In this document: one piece after another, positions 1-8,502 of the stretch
Layout: every line of letters starts with the position of its first letter
Numbering within the stretch: the first letter of the stretch is position 1
Source: Phycisphaerales bacterium
GTDB taxonomy: Bacteria > Planctomycetota > Phycisphaerae > Phycisphaerales > UBA1924
Reading direction: 5' to 3'
Assembly (NCBI GenBank): GCA_905339235.1
Contig: CAJPFG010000031.1
Span: forward strand, 186,001 to 250,000
DNA: 64,000 nt
Notes under the pieces: model-generated
Databases searched by the model: none
Told to the model about the DNA's origin: nothing
What the model saw: the letters and a program-made list of their open reading frames with translations, nothing else
Position numbers and translations under genes: made by a program

Positions 1-1667
1 GTGCTCGAGCCGGTGATCCGCACGGGCACGACGCGCCCGATCCAGTTTTTCACGAGGGCGCCGCGGGGCAGATCGAAGAGCACGATCAGGTCCGTGTCCG
101 TGCGTCCCACCAGTTGCGTAGCCGACGGCTCGTCGGCGACGCCGTCGGATTCCTCGCTGTGCGAGAGGCCTTCGCCGCAGGCGCTGGGCACGCGCCCGCC
201 GACCGTCAGCGTGATGCTGCCGGGGGTCGGGCAGGCGGCGCCGGCGCGGCGGCGTTGCTCCTTCACCGAGAGGCCTTCGACCAGAATGTCGAACGTGCCG
301 CCGATCTGGTGGCGCCCGATCCGCGAGCCGATCTCGCCCTGGATGGTGAGCAGTTCGTTATTGCGCCGACGCTTGGTTTCCTCGGGGACGCAGTCCTCGA
401 AGCGCTGGATGGCGGTGGTGCCGGGGCGCGGGGAGTACTTGAAGATGAAGGCGTTCTTGTACTGGGCTCGGCGGATGAGGGCGACGGTGGCCGCGAAGTC
501 TTCGTCGGTTTCGGTGGGGAATCCCACGATGAAGTCGCCGGACATCATGAGTGGGCGGCCCTTCTCGGGCTGATCGAGCGTGGCACGGCAGCGGTCGATG
601 AACTCGACGTACTCCTCGACGGTGTAGCCGCGGTTCATCATCTGCAGGATGCGGTTGCTGCCGGACTGGGCGGGAACGTGGAGGTAGCGGCAGATGCGCG
701 GGTGGTCGCGGATGACCTCCAGGACATCATCGCCGAAATCCCGCGGGTAGGAGGTGACGAATCGCAGCCGCTTGATGGCGGGGACTTCGTCGTGGATCCT
801 CGCGAGCAGGTCGGCAAAGGTGGTGACGCTCTCGCCGGCGAAGGGATCGCGCCGGTGTCCGCCCTGGTAGGAGCGGCCTTTCTGGGGCTGGGTAATGCCG
901 TTGACGGACACGGCCGCGCCGTGCTCGAAGCGGTAGTGGTTTACCGTCTGGCCCAGCAGGGTCACTTCGATGACACCAGCGTCGGCGAGGCGCTTGCACT
1001 CGTCCACGATGTGGTCGGGGGGGCGATGAACCTCGGCGCCGCGGGTGAACGGAACGACGCAGTACGTGCAGAACTTGTTGCAGCCCCGGGTGATCCGCAC
1101 GTAGGCGGAGCGCTTGGCCGCGCCCTCGCCGTCGAGCGGGGAGACGGCGCGAGAGAGGTCGAGGAGTTCGAGGGAATCCTGAGCGGCGGCGAGCGTGCCG
1201 GAGCGGCGCGAGGCGCTGCCCTGGAGGGCAACCTGCCGGGCGGAGACCGGATCGGCGCGGCCGTTGTCGGTGGATTCCGCCGCGCGGTCGTTGAGGCTCT
1301 CCCGTGTCCGCACGGCGTTGTCGAGCAGTGCGGGGAGTTTGTCGAGTTCGCCCGGGCCGCAGAGGATGTCCACGACGGGCATCCGACGGATGAGATCCTC
1401 GCCGTCTCGCTCGGCCATGCACCCCAGGACTCCGACCACGAGGTTGGGCGCGGCTTGCTTGCGGGCCTTGAGTTCGCCCAGGCGCGACCAGACCTTTTGT
1501 TCGGCGTGCTCGCGGACGGAGCAGGTGTTGTAGAGGACGACGTCGGCCGCGGCGGGGTCGGGGGTGAACGCGTAACCCAGCGCACGGAGTTGCCCGGCGA
1601 CCAACTCGCTGTCGAGTTCGTTCATCTGGCAGCCGAAGGTTTCGAGGTACACGCGCCGGGCGGACAT
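1..1667 (-). CDS. miaB: tRNA-2-methylthio-N6-dimethylallyladenosine synthase MiaB (3' end beyond window)
   Basis: Radical-SAM methylthiotransferase that adds the methylthio group to i6A37 of tRNAs reading UNN codons. The visible 555 codons begin with the methylthiotransferase N-domain (YLETFGCQMNELDSE), followed by the radical-SAM triad RGCNKFCTYCVVPFTRG and the QSGSNRILQMMNRGYT stretch typical of MiaB, then a C-terminal TRAM-like region. No stop is reached before base 1, so the C-terminus lies outside. The protein is longer than the usual 440-480 residues: a low-complexity insert with two cysteines (around residues 470-520) interrupts the TRAM region. ATG at 1665-1667 was chosen because the N-domain starts immediately after it. 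It lies 46 bp downstream of sdhB on the same strand and may share its transcript. Family assignment is secure; MiaB rather than MtaB or RimO is judged from the N-terminal and radical-SAM motifs. Confidence 0.93.
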   Translation of the reverse strand, partial: MSARRVYLETFGCQMNELDSELVAGQLRALGYAFTPDPAAADVVLYNTCSVREHAEQKVWSRLGELKARKQAAPNLVVGVLGCMAERDGEDLIRRMPVVDILCGPGELDKLPALLDNAVRTRESLNDRAAESTDNGRADPVSARQVALQGSASRRSGTLAAAQDSLELLDLSRAVSPLDGEGAAKRSAYVRITRGCNKFCTYCVVPFTRGAEVHRPPDHIVDECKRLADAGVIEVTLLGQTVNHYRFEHGAAVSVNGITQPQKGRSYQGGHRRDPFAGESVTTFADLLARIHDEVPAIKRLRFVTSYPRDFGDDVLEVIRDHPRICRYLHVPAQSGSNRILQMMNRGYTVEEYVEFIDRCRATLDQPEKGRPLMMSGDFIVGFPTETDEDFAATVALIRRAQYKNAFIFKYSPRPGTTAIQRFEDCVPEETKRRRNNELLTIQGEIGSRIGRHQIGGTFDILVEGLSVKEQRRRAGAACPTPGSITLTVGGRVPSACGEGLSHSEESDGVADEPSATQLVGRTDTDLIVLFDLPRGALVKNWIGRVVPVRITGSS

Positions 1668-1713
1668 GGGGCCAATGGTAGGTACGGGGCGGCTTTTCGG
1701 CCCTCGGGCCGGA

Positions 1714-2550
1714 TCAGTCGCGGAAGTATCGCGCGAAGGAATGGATCGTAACGGCGCGGCCGATGGCGGCGATTGATTCCGTCAGCGGGATGCTCTTCGG
1801 GCAGACCTTGACGCAGTTCTGAGCATTTCCGCAATCGGAGATGCCCCCGTGGCCCATCAGAGAATCGAGCCGTTCGCCGGTCAGGACCTTACCGGTCTCG
1901 TGCATGTTGAACAGTCGGGCCTGGCTGATGGCGTGGGCGCCGATGAAGGAGGTAGACCATTTGGCGGCGTCGGGTTCGAGGACGAACTGGGGACACGCGT
2001 CGAGGCAGCACCCGCAGGACATGCACTCGGAGAGTTTGTAGCGAGTTTCCTGAGAACGGGGCTTTTCGCGGGGGCCCTGGCCGAGGTAGTAGGTGCCGTC
2101 GATGGGAACCCAGGCGCGAACGCGTTTGAGCGCGTCGAAAAGCCGGGAGCGGTCCACCCAGAGATCGCGGATCACCGGGAACTTGGCCATTGGCTCGAGC
2201 GTGACGGTGTCGCCCTCGGAAGGGGCGTAGGCGTCGATGAGGCAGGAGCAGGACTGGCGGACCTTGCCGTTGATGACCATGGTGCAGGCGCCGCAGACCT
2301 CTTCGAGGCAGCCGGCATCCCAGACAACGGGGGTGGACTTCTTGCCTTCGATGGTCACGGGGTTGGCCGCGATGGCCTGGAGGCAGGAGATGACGTTGGC
2401 GCCGCGCTCGATAGGGACGGCGAAGGTCTCCCAGCGGCTGGGCTTGCCGGGTCCCTCGCATCGCTTGATGCGGAAGAGCACGGTGCGGCCGGGCTTCGGC
2501 GCGGCGCGGACGGGGGAGAAGCCTTTCGGGGATGGTGCGGTTGTGGTCAT
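1714..2550 (-). CDS. sdhB: Succinate dehydrogenase/fumarate reductase iron-sulfur subunit
   Basis: 278-residue electron-transfer subunit of complex II, carrying electrons from SdhA to the membrane quinone site. The N-terminal plant-type ferredoxin domain shows the [2Fe-2S] ligands in CLEEVCGACTMVINGK and a later CSC. The C-terminal alpha-helical ferredoxin domain has CMSCGCCLDACP and CGNAQNCVKVCP, which supply the [4Fe-4S] and [3Fe-4S] clusters. It is the last gene of a C-A-B ordered operon, 31 bp after sdhA. It resembles the B. subtilis/epsilonproteobacterial type B enzyme (single-gene cytochrome b, no SdhD). The direction in vivo (succinate oxidation or fumarate reduction) cannot be read from sequence. 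Confidence 0.95.
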   Translation of the reverse strand: MTTTAPSPKGFSPVRAAPKPGRTVLFRIKRCEGPGKPSRWETFAVPIERGANVISCLQAIAANPVTIEGKKSTPVVWDAGCLEEVCGACTMVINGKVRQSCSCLIDAYAPSEGDTVTLEPMAKFPVIRDLWVDRSRLFDALKRVRAWVPIDGTYYLGQGPREKPRSQETRYKLSECMSCGCCLDACPQFVLEPDAAKWSTSFIGAHAISQARLFNMHETGKVLTGERLDSLMGHGGISDCGNAQNCVKVCPKSIPLTESIAAIGRAVTIHSFARYFRD

Positions 2551-2581
2551 GGGATTGCGCTGCTCGAACAGGACGGATTGG

Positions 2582-4552
2582 TCAGACCCGAGCCATCGCC
2601 GGCTTGGGCGGGGCCTTGGAATCTTCGTCCTTCTTTTCGACCTTTCCGTAGGTGCGTGCGGTGGGCTTCACCAGCGAGCCGTCGATGGGCACAAACTCGA
2701 TGGAAAGCCGCTCGGAGGCGGCGTCGTACTTCGTGAGCGTCGTCTTCATGAAGTTCGCGTCGTCGCGATCCGGGAAGTCGGTGCGGTAATGGGCGCCGCG
2801 GCTTTCGCGCCGCTCCAGCCCGCCCAGGCAGATCGCGTCTGCGACCAGGAGCATGTCCCCCACTGCTCGCGTGTAGGAGAGGGACTGGTTGGTCCATGTC
2901 GCGGCGTCGGCCGCGCGGACGCTGCGGAATCGCTCACGGAGTTCGGCGAGTTTGGCGCGGCACTGCTGGAGGCGGGGCGCGGACTTCACGACCGTGCACG
3001 CCGCGGTCATTTCCTGGCCCAGTTCCTTGTGGATGATGTAGGGGTTGGTCTTCGCGTCGGGTTCGCCCTTGCTCGCGCCGTCGAGGAAGGCCTTGAAGCG
3101 GACTTCCTCGGCCTTGGCCGCGGCGTCGAAGGGCGTCTTGGAAACTGACTCGGCCGGTTTTTTTGCGGGTGCGCCGTCGCGGAGATAGTTGGAGACGGAA
3201 ACGCCGCAGAAGAGGCCGTCGAAGATGCAGGAGAGCAGGGCGTTGGCGCCCAGGCGATTGGCGCCGTGGTAGGCGAAGTTGACCTCACCAAAGGCGTAGA
3301 GCCCCTGGATGTTGGTCTGCATGTTGTTGATCTCGCCGGGGGCCATACCCAGGCCGACTTCGCTGCCGATGGGGGGCGCCGAGCCGGAGCGGTGTTTCTC
3401 AAGGGCCTGCGCCGGGTTGTAGCGGCCCTTGGTGTACTGCGTCCACAATCCGCCCATGGAGTAGTGGACCGCGGGGAAGATCTTCATGGGCTCATGCCGG
3501 GGATCGACGCCCACGAACTTCTCGTAGATCTCGAGAATGCCGCCGAGTTTCTTCGTGAGGTACTCGGGCTCTTTGTGCGTCAGGTCGAGGTACACCGAGT
3601 TTTCGCCGTGGATGCCCAAGCCCTGGTTCACGCAGATATCGAAGATTTCGCGGGTGGCGATGTCGCGCGGCACGATGTTGCCGTACTTGGGGTACTTCTC
3701 TTCGAGGAAGTAGTAGCGATCGGGGTCGGGGATTTCGCGCGGGGCGCGCGGGTCGCCTTTCTTGCGGGGCACCCAGACTCGGCCGCCTTCGCCGCGGGCG
3801 GACTCGGACATCAGGCGCAGTTTGTCCGCGCCCGGAATGGCGGTGGGATGGACCTGGATCATCTCCGGATTCGCGTACCACACGCCGGCCTTGAAGCAGC
3901 GGGCGGCGGCGGCGCCGGTGCACATGATCGAGTTGGTGGATTTCCCGTACACCAGGCCGCATCCGCCGGTGGCGATCACCACCGCGTCGGCGGGGAATGA
4001 TCGGACCTGCATGGTGCGGAGGTCCTGCGCGACGATCCCGACGCAGCGGCCGTCGTCGAGCACCGGTCCGAGGAACTCCCAGAACTCGTACTTGGCGACT
4101 TTGCCTTCGACCTCGTAGCGCCGGACCTGCTCGTCGAGGGCGTAGATCAACTGCTGGCCGGTCGTGGCGCCGGCGAAATGGGTGCGCTTGAACAGAGAGC
4201 CGCCGAAGAGGCGGAGGTCTCGGAATCCCTCCGCGGTGCGGTTGAAGGGCACGCCCATGCGGTCGAGCAGATCGATGATCCTCGGGGCCCAGTTGGCCAT
4301 CTCGAGGACCGGGTGCTGATCGGCGAGGTAGTCTCCGCCGTAGATTGTCTCGTCGAAGTGCTCGTACTCGGAATACCCCTGCTGACGGGCGACGTCGTTG
4401 CAGGCGTTGATCCCGCCCTGGGCGCAGACGGAGTGAGATCGCTTGACGGGGACGAGCGAAAAGAGGTCCACGGGGATTCCCGCTTCTCCGATTCGCACGG
4501 CCGCGGCAAGCCCGGCCAAGCCTCCTCCGACGACGATCACACGTTGAGCCAT
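2582..4552 (-). CDS. sdhA: Succinate dehydrogenase/fumarate reductase flavoprotein subunit
   Basis: 656-residue catalytic subunit with covalent FAD. It opens with a Rossmann motif GGGLAGLAAAVRIG; HSVCAQGGINA, the segment holding the flavin-linked histidine in this family, follows. The substrate-binding/capping domain occupies the middle (HYSMGGLWTQYTKGRYNPAQ) and the helical C-terminal domain ends in a Lys-rich tail. Length fits type B SdhA/FrdA (about 600-660). It lies between sdhC (37 bp upstream) and sdhB. Together the three genes encode a membrane-anchored complex II linking the TCA cycle to the quinone pool. Confidence 0.96.
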   Translation of the reverse strand: MAQRVIVVGGGLAGLAAAVRIGEAGIPVDLFSLVPVKRSHSVCAQGGINACNDVARQQGYSEYEHFDETIYGGDYLADQHPVLEMANWAPRIIDLLDRMGVPFNRTAEGFRDLRLFGGSLFKRTHFAGATTGQQLIYALDEQVRRYEVEGKVAKYEFWEFLGPVLDDGRCVGIVAQDLRTMQVRSFPADAVVIATGGCGLVYGKSTNSIMCTGAAAARCFKAGVWYANPEMIQVHPTAIPGADKLRLMSESARGEGGRVWVPRKKGDPRAPREIPDPDRYYFLEEKYPKYGNIVPRDIATREIFDICVNQGLGIHGENSVYLDLTHKEPEYLTKKLGGILEIYEKFVGVDPRHEPMKIFPAVHYSMGGLWTQYTKGRYNPAQALEKHRSGSAPPIGSEVGLGMAPGEINNMQTNIQGLYAFGEVNFAYHGANRLGANALLSCIFDGLFCGVSVSNYLRDGAPAKKPAESVSKTPFDAAAKAEEVRFKAFLDGASKGEPDAKTNPYIIHKELGQEMTAACTVVKSAPRLQQCRAKLAELRERFRSVRAADAATWTNQSLSYTRAVGDMLLVADAICLGGLERRESRGAHYRTDFPDRDDANFMKTTLTKYDAASERLSIEFVPIDGSLVKPTARTYGKVEKKDEDSKAPPKPAMARV

Positions 4553-4589
4553 TCCCGGATTGCCTTCCTCGGATCCACGGGGATCCAGT

Positions 4590-5450
4590 TCAAGGGTGCG
4601 CAGCGCTCGCCTGCGTGGGGGGTGTAGCGGGAGCGGGGAGCGGAGGTACGGCGGGCGCGGCCAGGTGAGCCTCGGTGCCCGCGGCCTGCGCGGGGTCGAG
4701 CGTGGCGAACGAAACGACCGACGCCCACGCCATGCCCATCAGGCCTACGCCCACGGCGGCGCACACCACGCCCCACCGCTGCTGAGCGGCTTTGGAAATC
4801 GTCAGGCCCCATGTGATCGCGGCGGTCCACAGGCCGTTGGCGAAGTGGAAGACCAGCAGGGATACGCCGGCGAAGTAGAACGCCGAGACCATGAGGCCCC
4901 AGAAGGAGATTCCATCCATGCCGCCACGTAAGGCCGCGGCCAGGGTGCTGGCGGAGGCCTGCTGCGACCACTGGACGCTCCCATCAAAGGGCGGAACGAG
5001 GAACGACCAGCCCCAGCGGAGGGTGGCGACGTGGTAGAAGATGAAGAAGATGCCGACATACCCGCTGAGGCGTTGGAGGGCGTAACGACGATTCCCGCCG
5101 TAGGCGTATGCGGGCACGTTGTTTCGCCCGGATCGGGCGTAGATCACGCCCAGGACAGCGTGGAACAGGATCGATGCCCAGAGAACGATCTCGACCAGCA
5201 GCAGGTGGGGGATCTGCTCGTTGAGCCAGACGACCTCTTCCCAGAAATACGCCACCCCGCCCTGCCGGAAATCAAGGTCGGGGTGCCGGCCTCTGAGCGC
5301 GAACTTTCCCCAGAGGATCGAGGAGTTCGTCGTCAGGTGCGCAATGAGGAAGAGGCCGATCGGCAGTATGCCCGTAAGCGAGTGCAGCCGTCGGAACAGG
5401 AAGTGGTGGCGATCAAGGAATGACTTGGGAGTTTGGTCGGGCGTGTTCAT
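4590..5450 (-). CDS. sdhC: Succinate dehydrogenase cytochrome b subunit (type B, SdhC family)
   Basis: 286-residue diheme-type membrane anchor. Five hydrophobic helices can be read: GILPIGLFLIAHLTT, VEIVLWASILFHAVLGVIYA, LSGYVGIFFIFYHVATL, a long helix around residues 165-200 containing FHFAN, and CAAVGVGLMGMAWASVV. Histidines inside or next to these helices are candidate heme ligands. The N-terminus FLDRHHFLFRRLHSLTGILPIG is characteristic of the B. subtilis-type SdhC family. The C-terminal 50 residues are Ala/Pro-rich and probably disordered. First gene of sdhCAB; a DUF1844 gene lies just upstream on the same strand. Confidence 0.92.
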   Translation of the reverse strand: MNTPDQTPKSFLDRHHFLFRRLHSLTGILPIGLFLIAHLTTNSSILWGKFALRGRHPDLDFRQGGVAYFWEEVVWLNEQIPHLLLVEIVLWASILFHAVLGVIYARSGRNNVPAYAYGGNRRYALQRLSGYVGIFFIFYHVATLRWGWSFLVPPFDGSVQWSQQASASTLAAALRGGMDGISFWGLMVSAFYFAGVSLLVFHFANGLWTAAITWGLTISKAAQQRWGVVCAAVGVGLMGMAWASVVSFATLDPAQAAGTEAHLAAPAVPPLPAPATPPTQASAAHP

Positions 5451-5480
5451 GGGCGGATCGGCGGGCGATCAAGGTGCCTG

Positions 5481-5963
5481 TCAAGTAGAGAGGCCGGGCG
5501 GGGGCGGGGTGAGAGGGATGTCGGTTGGAGCCGGGCCGGGGCCCCGGGGTCCGCCCGACATCGGCTTGATCCGGCCTTCCTGCACGGCTTTCGCGACGGC
5601 CCTGGAAACTTCGACAAACGCGCCCCGGAGTTCGGCGAGGGTCTTCTGGAGCATCTTCTGCTCGTCGTCGCTCAGATTGCCCTTGGTTTTGGCCTCGAGG
5701 ACGCCCAGCATGTCGATGTTCAGACGCGCGTATTCGAGGGAAATCATCGCCTGGCCGGTCTGAGGATCGGGGATGTAGCCCATATAAGACAGGGCCTGGG
5801 TCGCGAAAAGGCCGACCAGATCCTCGAAGCGAAGGGCCTCGGATTCCCCCGCGGCGGCGGTTTGGGCCTTCTTGGCGGCCTCCTGTTGCTCCAGGCGCTG
5901 CTTCTCGGCCTGGGCTTGCGTCTTCCAATCCGAGTCGATGATAATCTTGGGCTGCTCGGACAT
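5481..5963 (-). CDS. DUF1844 family protein
   Basis: 160 residues. The first 45 are a charged, Gln/Lys/Ala-rich helix; the core (residues about 48-130) is the DUF1844 helical domain with FEDLVGLFATQALSYMG and an Asn/Asp-rich hairpin LNIDMLGVLEAKTKGNLSDDE; the tail is Pro/Gly-rich. No signal peptide or membrane segment. The family's function is unknown; members are common in planctomycetes and acidobacteria. It precedes sdhC by 30 bp on the same strand, so co-transcription is likely, but no role in complex II is implied by sequence. The divergent neighbour starts at 6062, leaving a 98-bp shared promoter region. Confidence 0.85.
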   Translation of the reverse strand: MSEQPKIIIDSDWKTQAQAEKQRLEQQEAAKKAQTAAAGESEALRFEDLVGLFATQALSYMGYIPDPQTGQAMISLEYARLNIDMLGVLEAKTKGNLSDDEQKMLQKTLAELRGAFVEVSRAVAKAVQEGRIKPMSGGPRGPGPAPTDIPLTPPPPGLST

Positions 5964-6061
5964 GAGGTTCTCCGGGGTCTCGCGCTAGGCGGACTGGTAC
6001 GCCAAGTGTAGCGCGCGGCGCCCGGAGCCGGGCCGATTCCGGCCTGCGCAATGGAGGCGAA

Positions 6062-7411
6062 ATGCGAACTGGAACTTCCGTGGGGATGGTGCTGATGATC
6101 TGCGGGGCCGCGGGCTGCGGAGGAGGAAGCACGCGCGTGGCGCCCGGCGTTCGCCTGACCGCGGGAGACTTCGGCGCGGGAAGCGGCGCCCCGATGGCCG
6201 CGCCCGGCGCTGCGCGGGAAACGCGCGAACCTGATCCCGCCTCCCCGACATCCGCGCCGACCACGCCGGACCCAGTCCTGGACCTCAACGCACCGGGACG
6301 CACCGCGAAGGACACCAAAGCTCCCGAGGTGATCGGGCCCATCGGCGCCTCGGGAGGGATTACCGATGCCGTGGGCCAACCCGGAACGCCGTCGCTGGGC
6401 GCGGGCGACCCGGTGCCGGTGGGTGAAAGCGTGCTCGTGGATGCGAAGATCGGCGACGTCAACGGAAAGCCGATCTACGCGAGCACGTTCTTCGACATCG
6501 GAACCCCGGCCCAGGAGCCGCTGGGGGCGCGCTTGGCTTCGTACGCGCGGCAGATGTCGCCGCGTGAATGGGCGGGGAAGGCTCGCGAGGAGATCGATCA
6601 GCGCCTGAACCTGTACATCCGCGATGAACTGCTGCGGGCCGAGGCGCTCTCGACCCTGTCACCGGAACGAAAGCAGGGTCTGTTCGCGTTTGTGAACCAA
6701 CTTCAGCAGGACCTGCGGCGCGAGTCGGGCGGCAGCCGCGAGGCGCTGAAGCGGCACCTCGAGGAGACGGAAGGGATCTCGGCCGACGAATGGGCGCGCA
6801 AGCGGGAGCAGACGCTGCTGGTGGAGTACGAAATCCAGCAGAAGATCCTGCGCAGCATCAACATCTCCTGGCGCGACATCGAGCAGGCCTACAACGGGCG
6901 GTTCTACGAGCAGTTCCACCACCCGCCGCGGTATCAGTTGTACCTGGTCACCATGCCGGCCAGCGCCTCCGAGGATCGGGCGCAGTTCGAGCAGGGTGTC
7001 GCCGGCGGACGGCCGTTCGCGGAACTGGCCGGCGGCACGCTGAACCGGTACAAGAACGATCGCGGCGGGCTTGAGACTCGCGAAGTCGCGGGGGATCTGG
7101 CGCAGACATCGTTCTTCCCGAATGCCGACCTGGACGCCGCGGCCAAATCTCTGAAAGTCGGCGAGACCAGCCCTCCGGTCACGATGGGCGACATGGTGGC
7201 CTGGGTACACCTGGCGCGGATCGACATGCCCATGGGCCTGTATGACGCGCAGTTGGACATCGAGCAGACGCTGCGCGTGCAGCGGCAGAACGAAGCGCTC
7301 GGGAGGTACCTGAACCGGCTTCGGGGCAAGGCGAACGTGACCTCGATCCCGCAGATGCGGATGCGACTGTACGAGATCGCGGTGGCGCGATACGCGCCGA
7401 GGATTCCATAA
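6062..7411 (+). CDS. Putative lipoprotein with parvulin-like peptidyl-prolyl isomerase region
   Basis: 449 residues. The N-terminus is a short lipoprotein signal (MRTGTSVGMVLMICGAAGC) with a plausible lipobox cysteine at 19, followed by a Pro/Ala/Gly-rich linker to about residue 125. The second part resembles SurA/PrsA chaperones: a helical segment (residues about 160-290) then a parvulin-like domain (about 290-400) with YQLYLVTMP, FAELAGG, GGLETREV and VGETSPPVTMGDM, matching the usual order 'SH.., F..LA, GG.LG, GevS.PV'. Inference: an envelope-anchored folding factor for exported proteins. The catalytic assignment is tentative because the fold is matched by pattern only. yraN follows 56 bp downstream. 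Confidence 0.7.
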   Translation: MRTGTSVGMVLMICGAAGCGGGSTRVAPGVRLTAGDFGAGSGAPMAAPGAARETREPDPASPTSAPTTPDPVLDLNAPGRTAKDTKAPEVIGPIGASGGITDAVGQPGTPSLGAGDPVPVGESVLVDAKIGDVNGKPIYASTFFDIGTPAQEPLGARLASYARQMSPREWAGKAREEIDQRLNLYIRDELLRAEALSTLSPERKQGLFAFVNQLQQDLRRESGGSREALKRHLEETEGISADEWARKREQTLLVEYEIQQKILRSINISWRDIEQAYNGRFYEQFHHPPRYQLYLVTMPASASEDRAQFEQGVAGGRPFAELAGGTLNRYKNDRGGLETREVAGDLAQTSFFPNADLDAAAKSLKVGETSPPVTMGDMVAWVHLARIDMPMGLYDAQLDIEQTLRVQRQNEALGRYLNRLRGKANVTSIPQMRMRLYEIAVARYAPRIP

Positions 7412-7467
7412 GAACGGCGGCGGCGATCGCTCGCAGCGCATGATCTGTAATGCGGGGGGGGTAGCGA

Positions 7468-7920
7468 ATGGCGGGGATCGCCGGTCGGGCCGGGTTGGGC
7501 TTGTTGAGCCGCGCGATGCGGTGGATCGGGTCGTTGGTCGGACGCACTCCGGCCCGCGGGCGCGATGAGGTGTGGCTGGCGGGAGAAGATGCCGCCGCCG
7601 AGTTTCTGAAGAAGGCCGGGTACCGATTGCTGGCTCGCAACGCGCAAACCCCGCGCGGGGAGGCCGACATCGTGGCCGAGTCGCCGGATGGGAAGGAACT
7701 CGTGGTCATTGAGGTGAAGGCCCGTCGCACGGGGCTGAACGAGCGAAGCGACACAATGCCGCCGGAGGCTGGCGTAACTCGCGAGAAACTGCGCCGTCTT
7801 CGCGGGATTGCGTTCCACCTGGGGCGGGCAAACTCCCGCGAGGCACGCGTGGATGTGATCGGGGTTCTGTTCGATCCCGGCGGGGGAGCGCGGGTCCGGC
7901 ACACCCAGCGAGTGGCTTAG
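7468..7920 (+). CDS. YraN/UPF0102 family endonuclease-fold protein
   Basis: 150 residues. The UPF0102 core spans residues about 36-135: GEDAAAEFLKKAGYRLLARN, then the PD-(D/E)XK-like catalytic strand pattern RGEADIVAE...ELVVIEVKAR, ending with a helix that starts KLRRLRGIAF. The D and E-x-K residues of the nuclease motif are present. An N-terminal extension of about 30 residues is basic and not part of the family core. The physiological role of YraN proteins is unsettled (DNA repair or processing has been proposed). Same strand as the upstream lipoprotein gene. Confidence 0.85.
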   Translation: MAGIAGRAGLGLLSRAMRWIGSLVGRTPARGRDEVWLAGEDAAAEFLKKAGYRLLARNAQTPRGEADIVAESPDGKELVVIEVKARRTGLNERSDTMPPEAGVTREKLRRLRGIAFHLGRANSREARVDVIGVLFDPGGGARVRHTQRVA

Positions 7921-8023
7921 ACGGCGCGATGATTGCGACTAAAACGTCGGTAATGCAAGCGCTTTGGAAAAAAGTGCTTGCAACTTTTCTTGGCAATTCC
8001 GGCGCGAATCGTCGAAACCACGG

Positions 8024-8069
8024 TTGACGCTCTACGACAGATGTAGTATCTTCTCAACGACGGTCGTAG
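8024..8069 (+). promoter_or_regulatory. Promoter with two BlaI-type operator half-site pairs
   Basis: A sigma70-like promoter TTGACG (8024-8029), 17-bp spacer, TATCTT (8047-8052). The spacer contains a dyad CTAC-7-GTAG (8032-8046). A second site, the 11-bp palindrome ACGACGGTCGT (8057-8067), lies just downstream of the -10 box. The heptamer CTACGAC occurs at 8032-8038 and inverted at 8063-8069. BlaI/MecI repressors bind TACA/TGTA-type dyads over their own promoters, so these are the expected autoregulatory sites for the gene at 8092. Confidence 0.65.
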
Positions 8070-8091
8070 TAGACGAAAGGGAAGCCGACCC

Positions 8092-8490
8092 TTGGCCAAG
8101 AAGCCCATAGAACTCGGTGAAGGCGAACTCGCGGTGATGCGTGCGCTCTGGGAAGGCGGCCCCCAGACCGTGCGGGATGTCATGAACCGGCTGCACGAGC
8201 GTGGCCGGAACGTGGCCTACACCACGGTTCTGACGTTCCTGACCCGGTTGGAGCAGAAGGGCGTCGTGGCGAGCGACAAGCGGGACACGGCGTATGTCTA
8301 TCGAGCCCGGATTTCGCGACAGAGCGTCACGGCATCGCGCATCAAGACGCTGGTGGATCAACTCTACGACGGCGCGGCCGCGCCCGTTCTGCTTCACCTG
8401 ATCGAGCACGAGCGTTTCACCCCCCAAGAAATAGCGCAACTGCGAAAACTGATCCAGGACCTCGACTCCCGCGCTGAAGACCCCCGTTGA
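8092..8490 (+). CDS. BlaI/MecI/CopY family transcriptional repressor
   Basis: 132 residues with a TTG start preceded by a purine-rich site (GAAAGGGAAG). The winged helix reads LGEGELAVMRALWEGGPQTVRDVM, then VAYTTVLTFLTRLEQKGVVASDK; the C-terminal dimerisation helices follow. Members repress their own promoter and are inactivated by proteolysis triggered by a partner M56 membrane peptidase, which is the next gene (12 bp downstream). The target set is probably at least this operon, given the operator just upstream. Full family length; no truncation. Confidence 0.92.
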   Translation: MAKKPIELGEGELAVMRALWEGGPQTVRDVMNRLHERGRNVAYTTVLTFLTRLEQKGVVASDKRDTAYVYRARISRQSVTASRIKTLVDQLYDGAAAPVLLHLIEHERFTPQEIAQLRKLIQDLDSRAEDPR

Positions 8491-8502
8491 GAGAACCCTC
8501 GG

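Noticed and set aside
114-1751. 545-codon plus-strand open frame opposite miaB
   Set aside because: It mirrors the codon pattern of miaB on the other strand, has an Ala/Gly/Asp-rich composition typical of antisense GC-rich frames, and no recognised domain.
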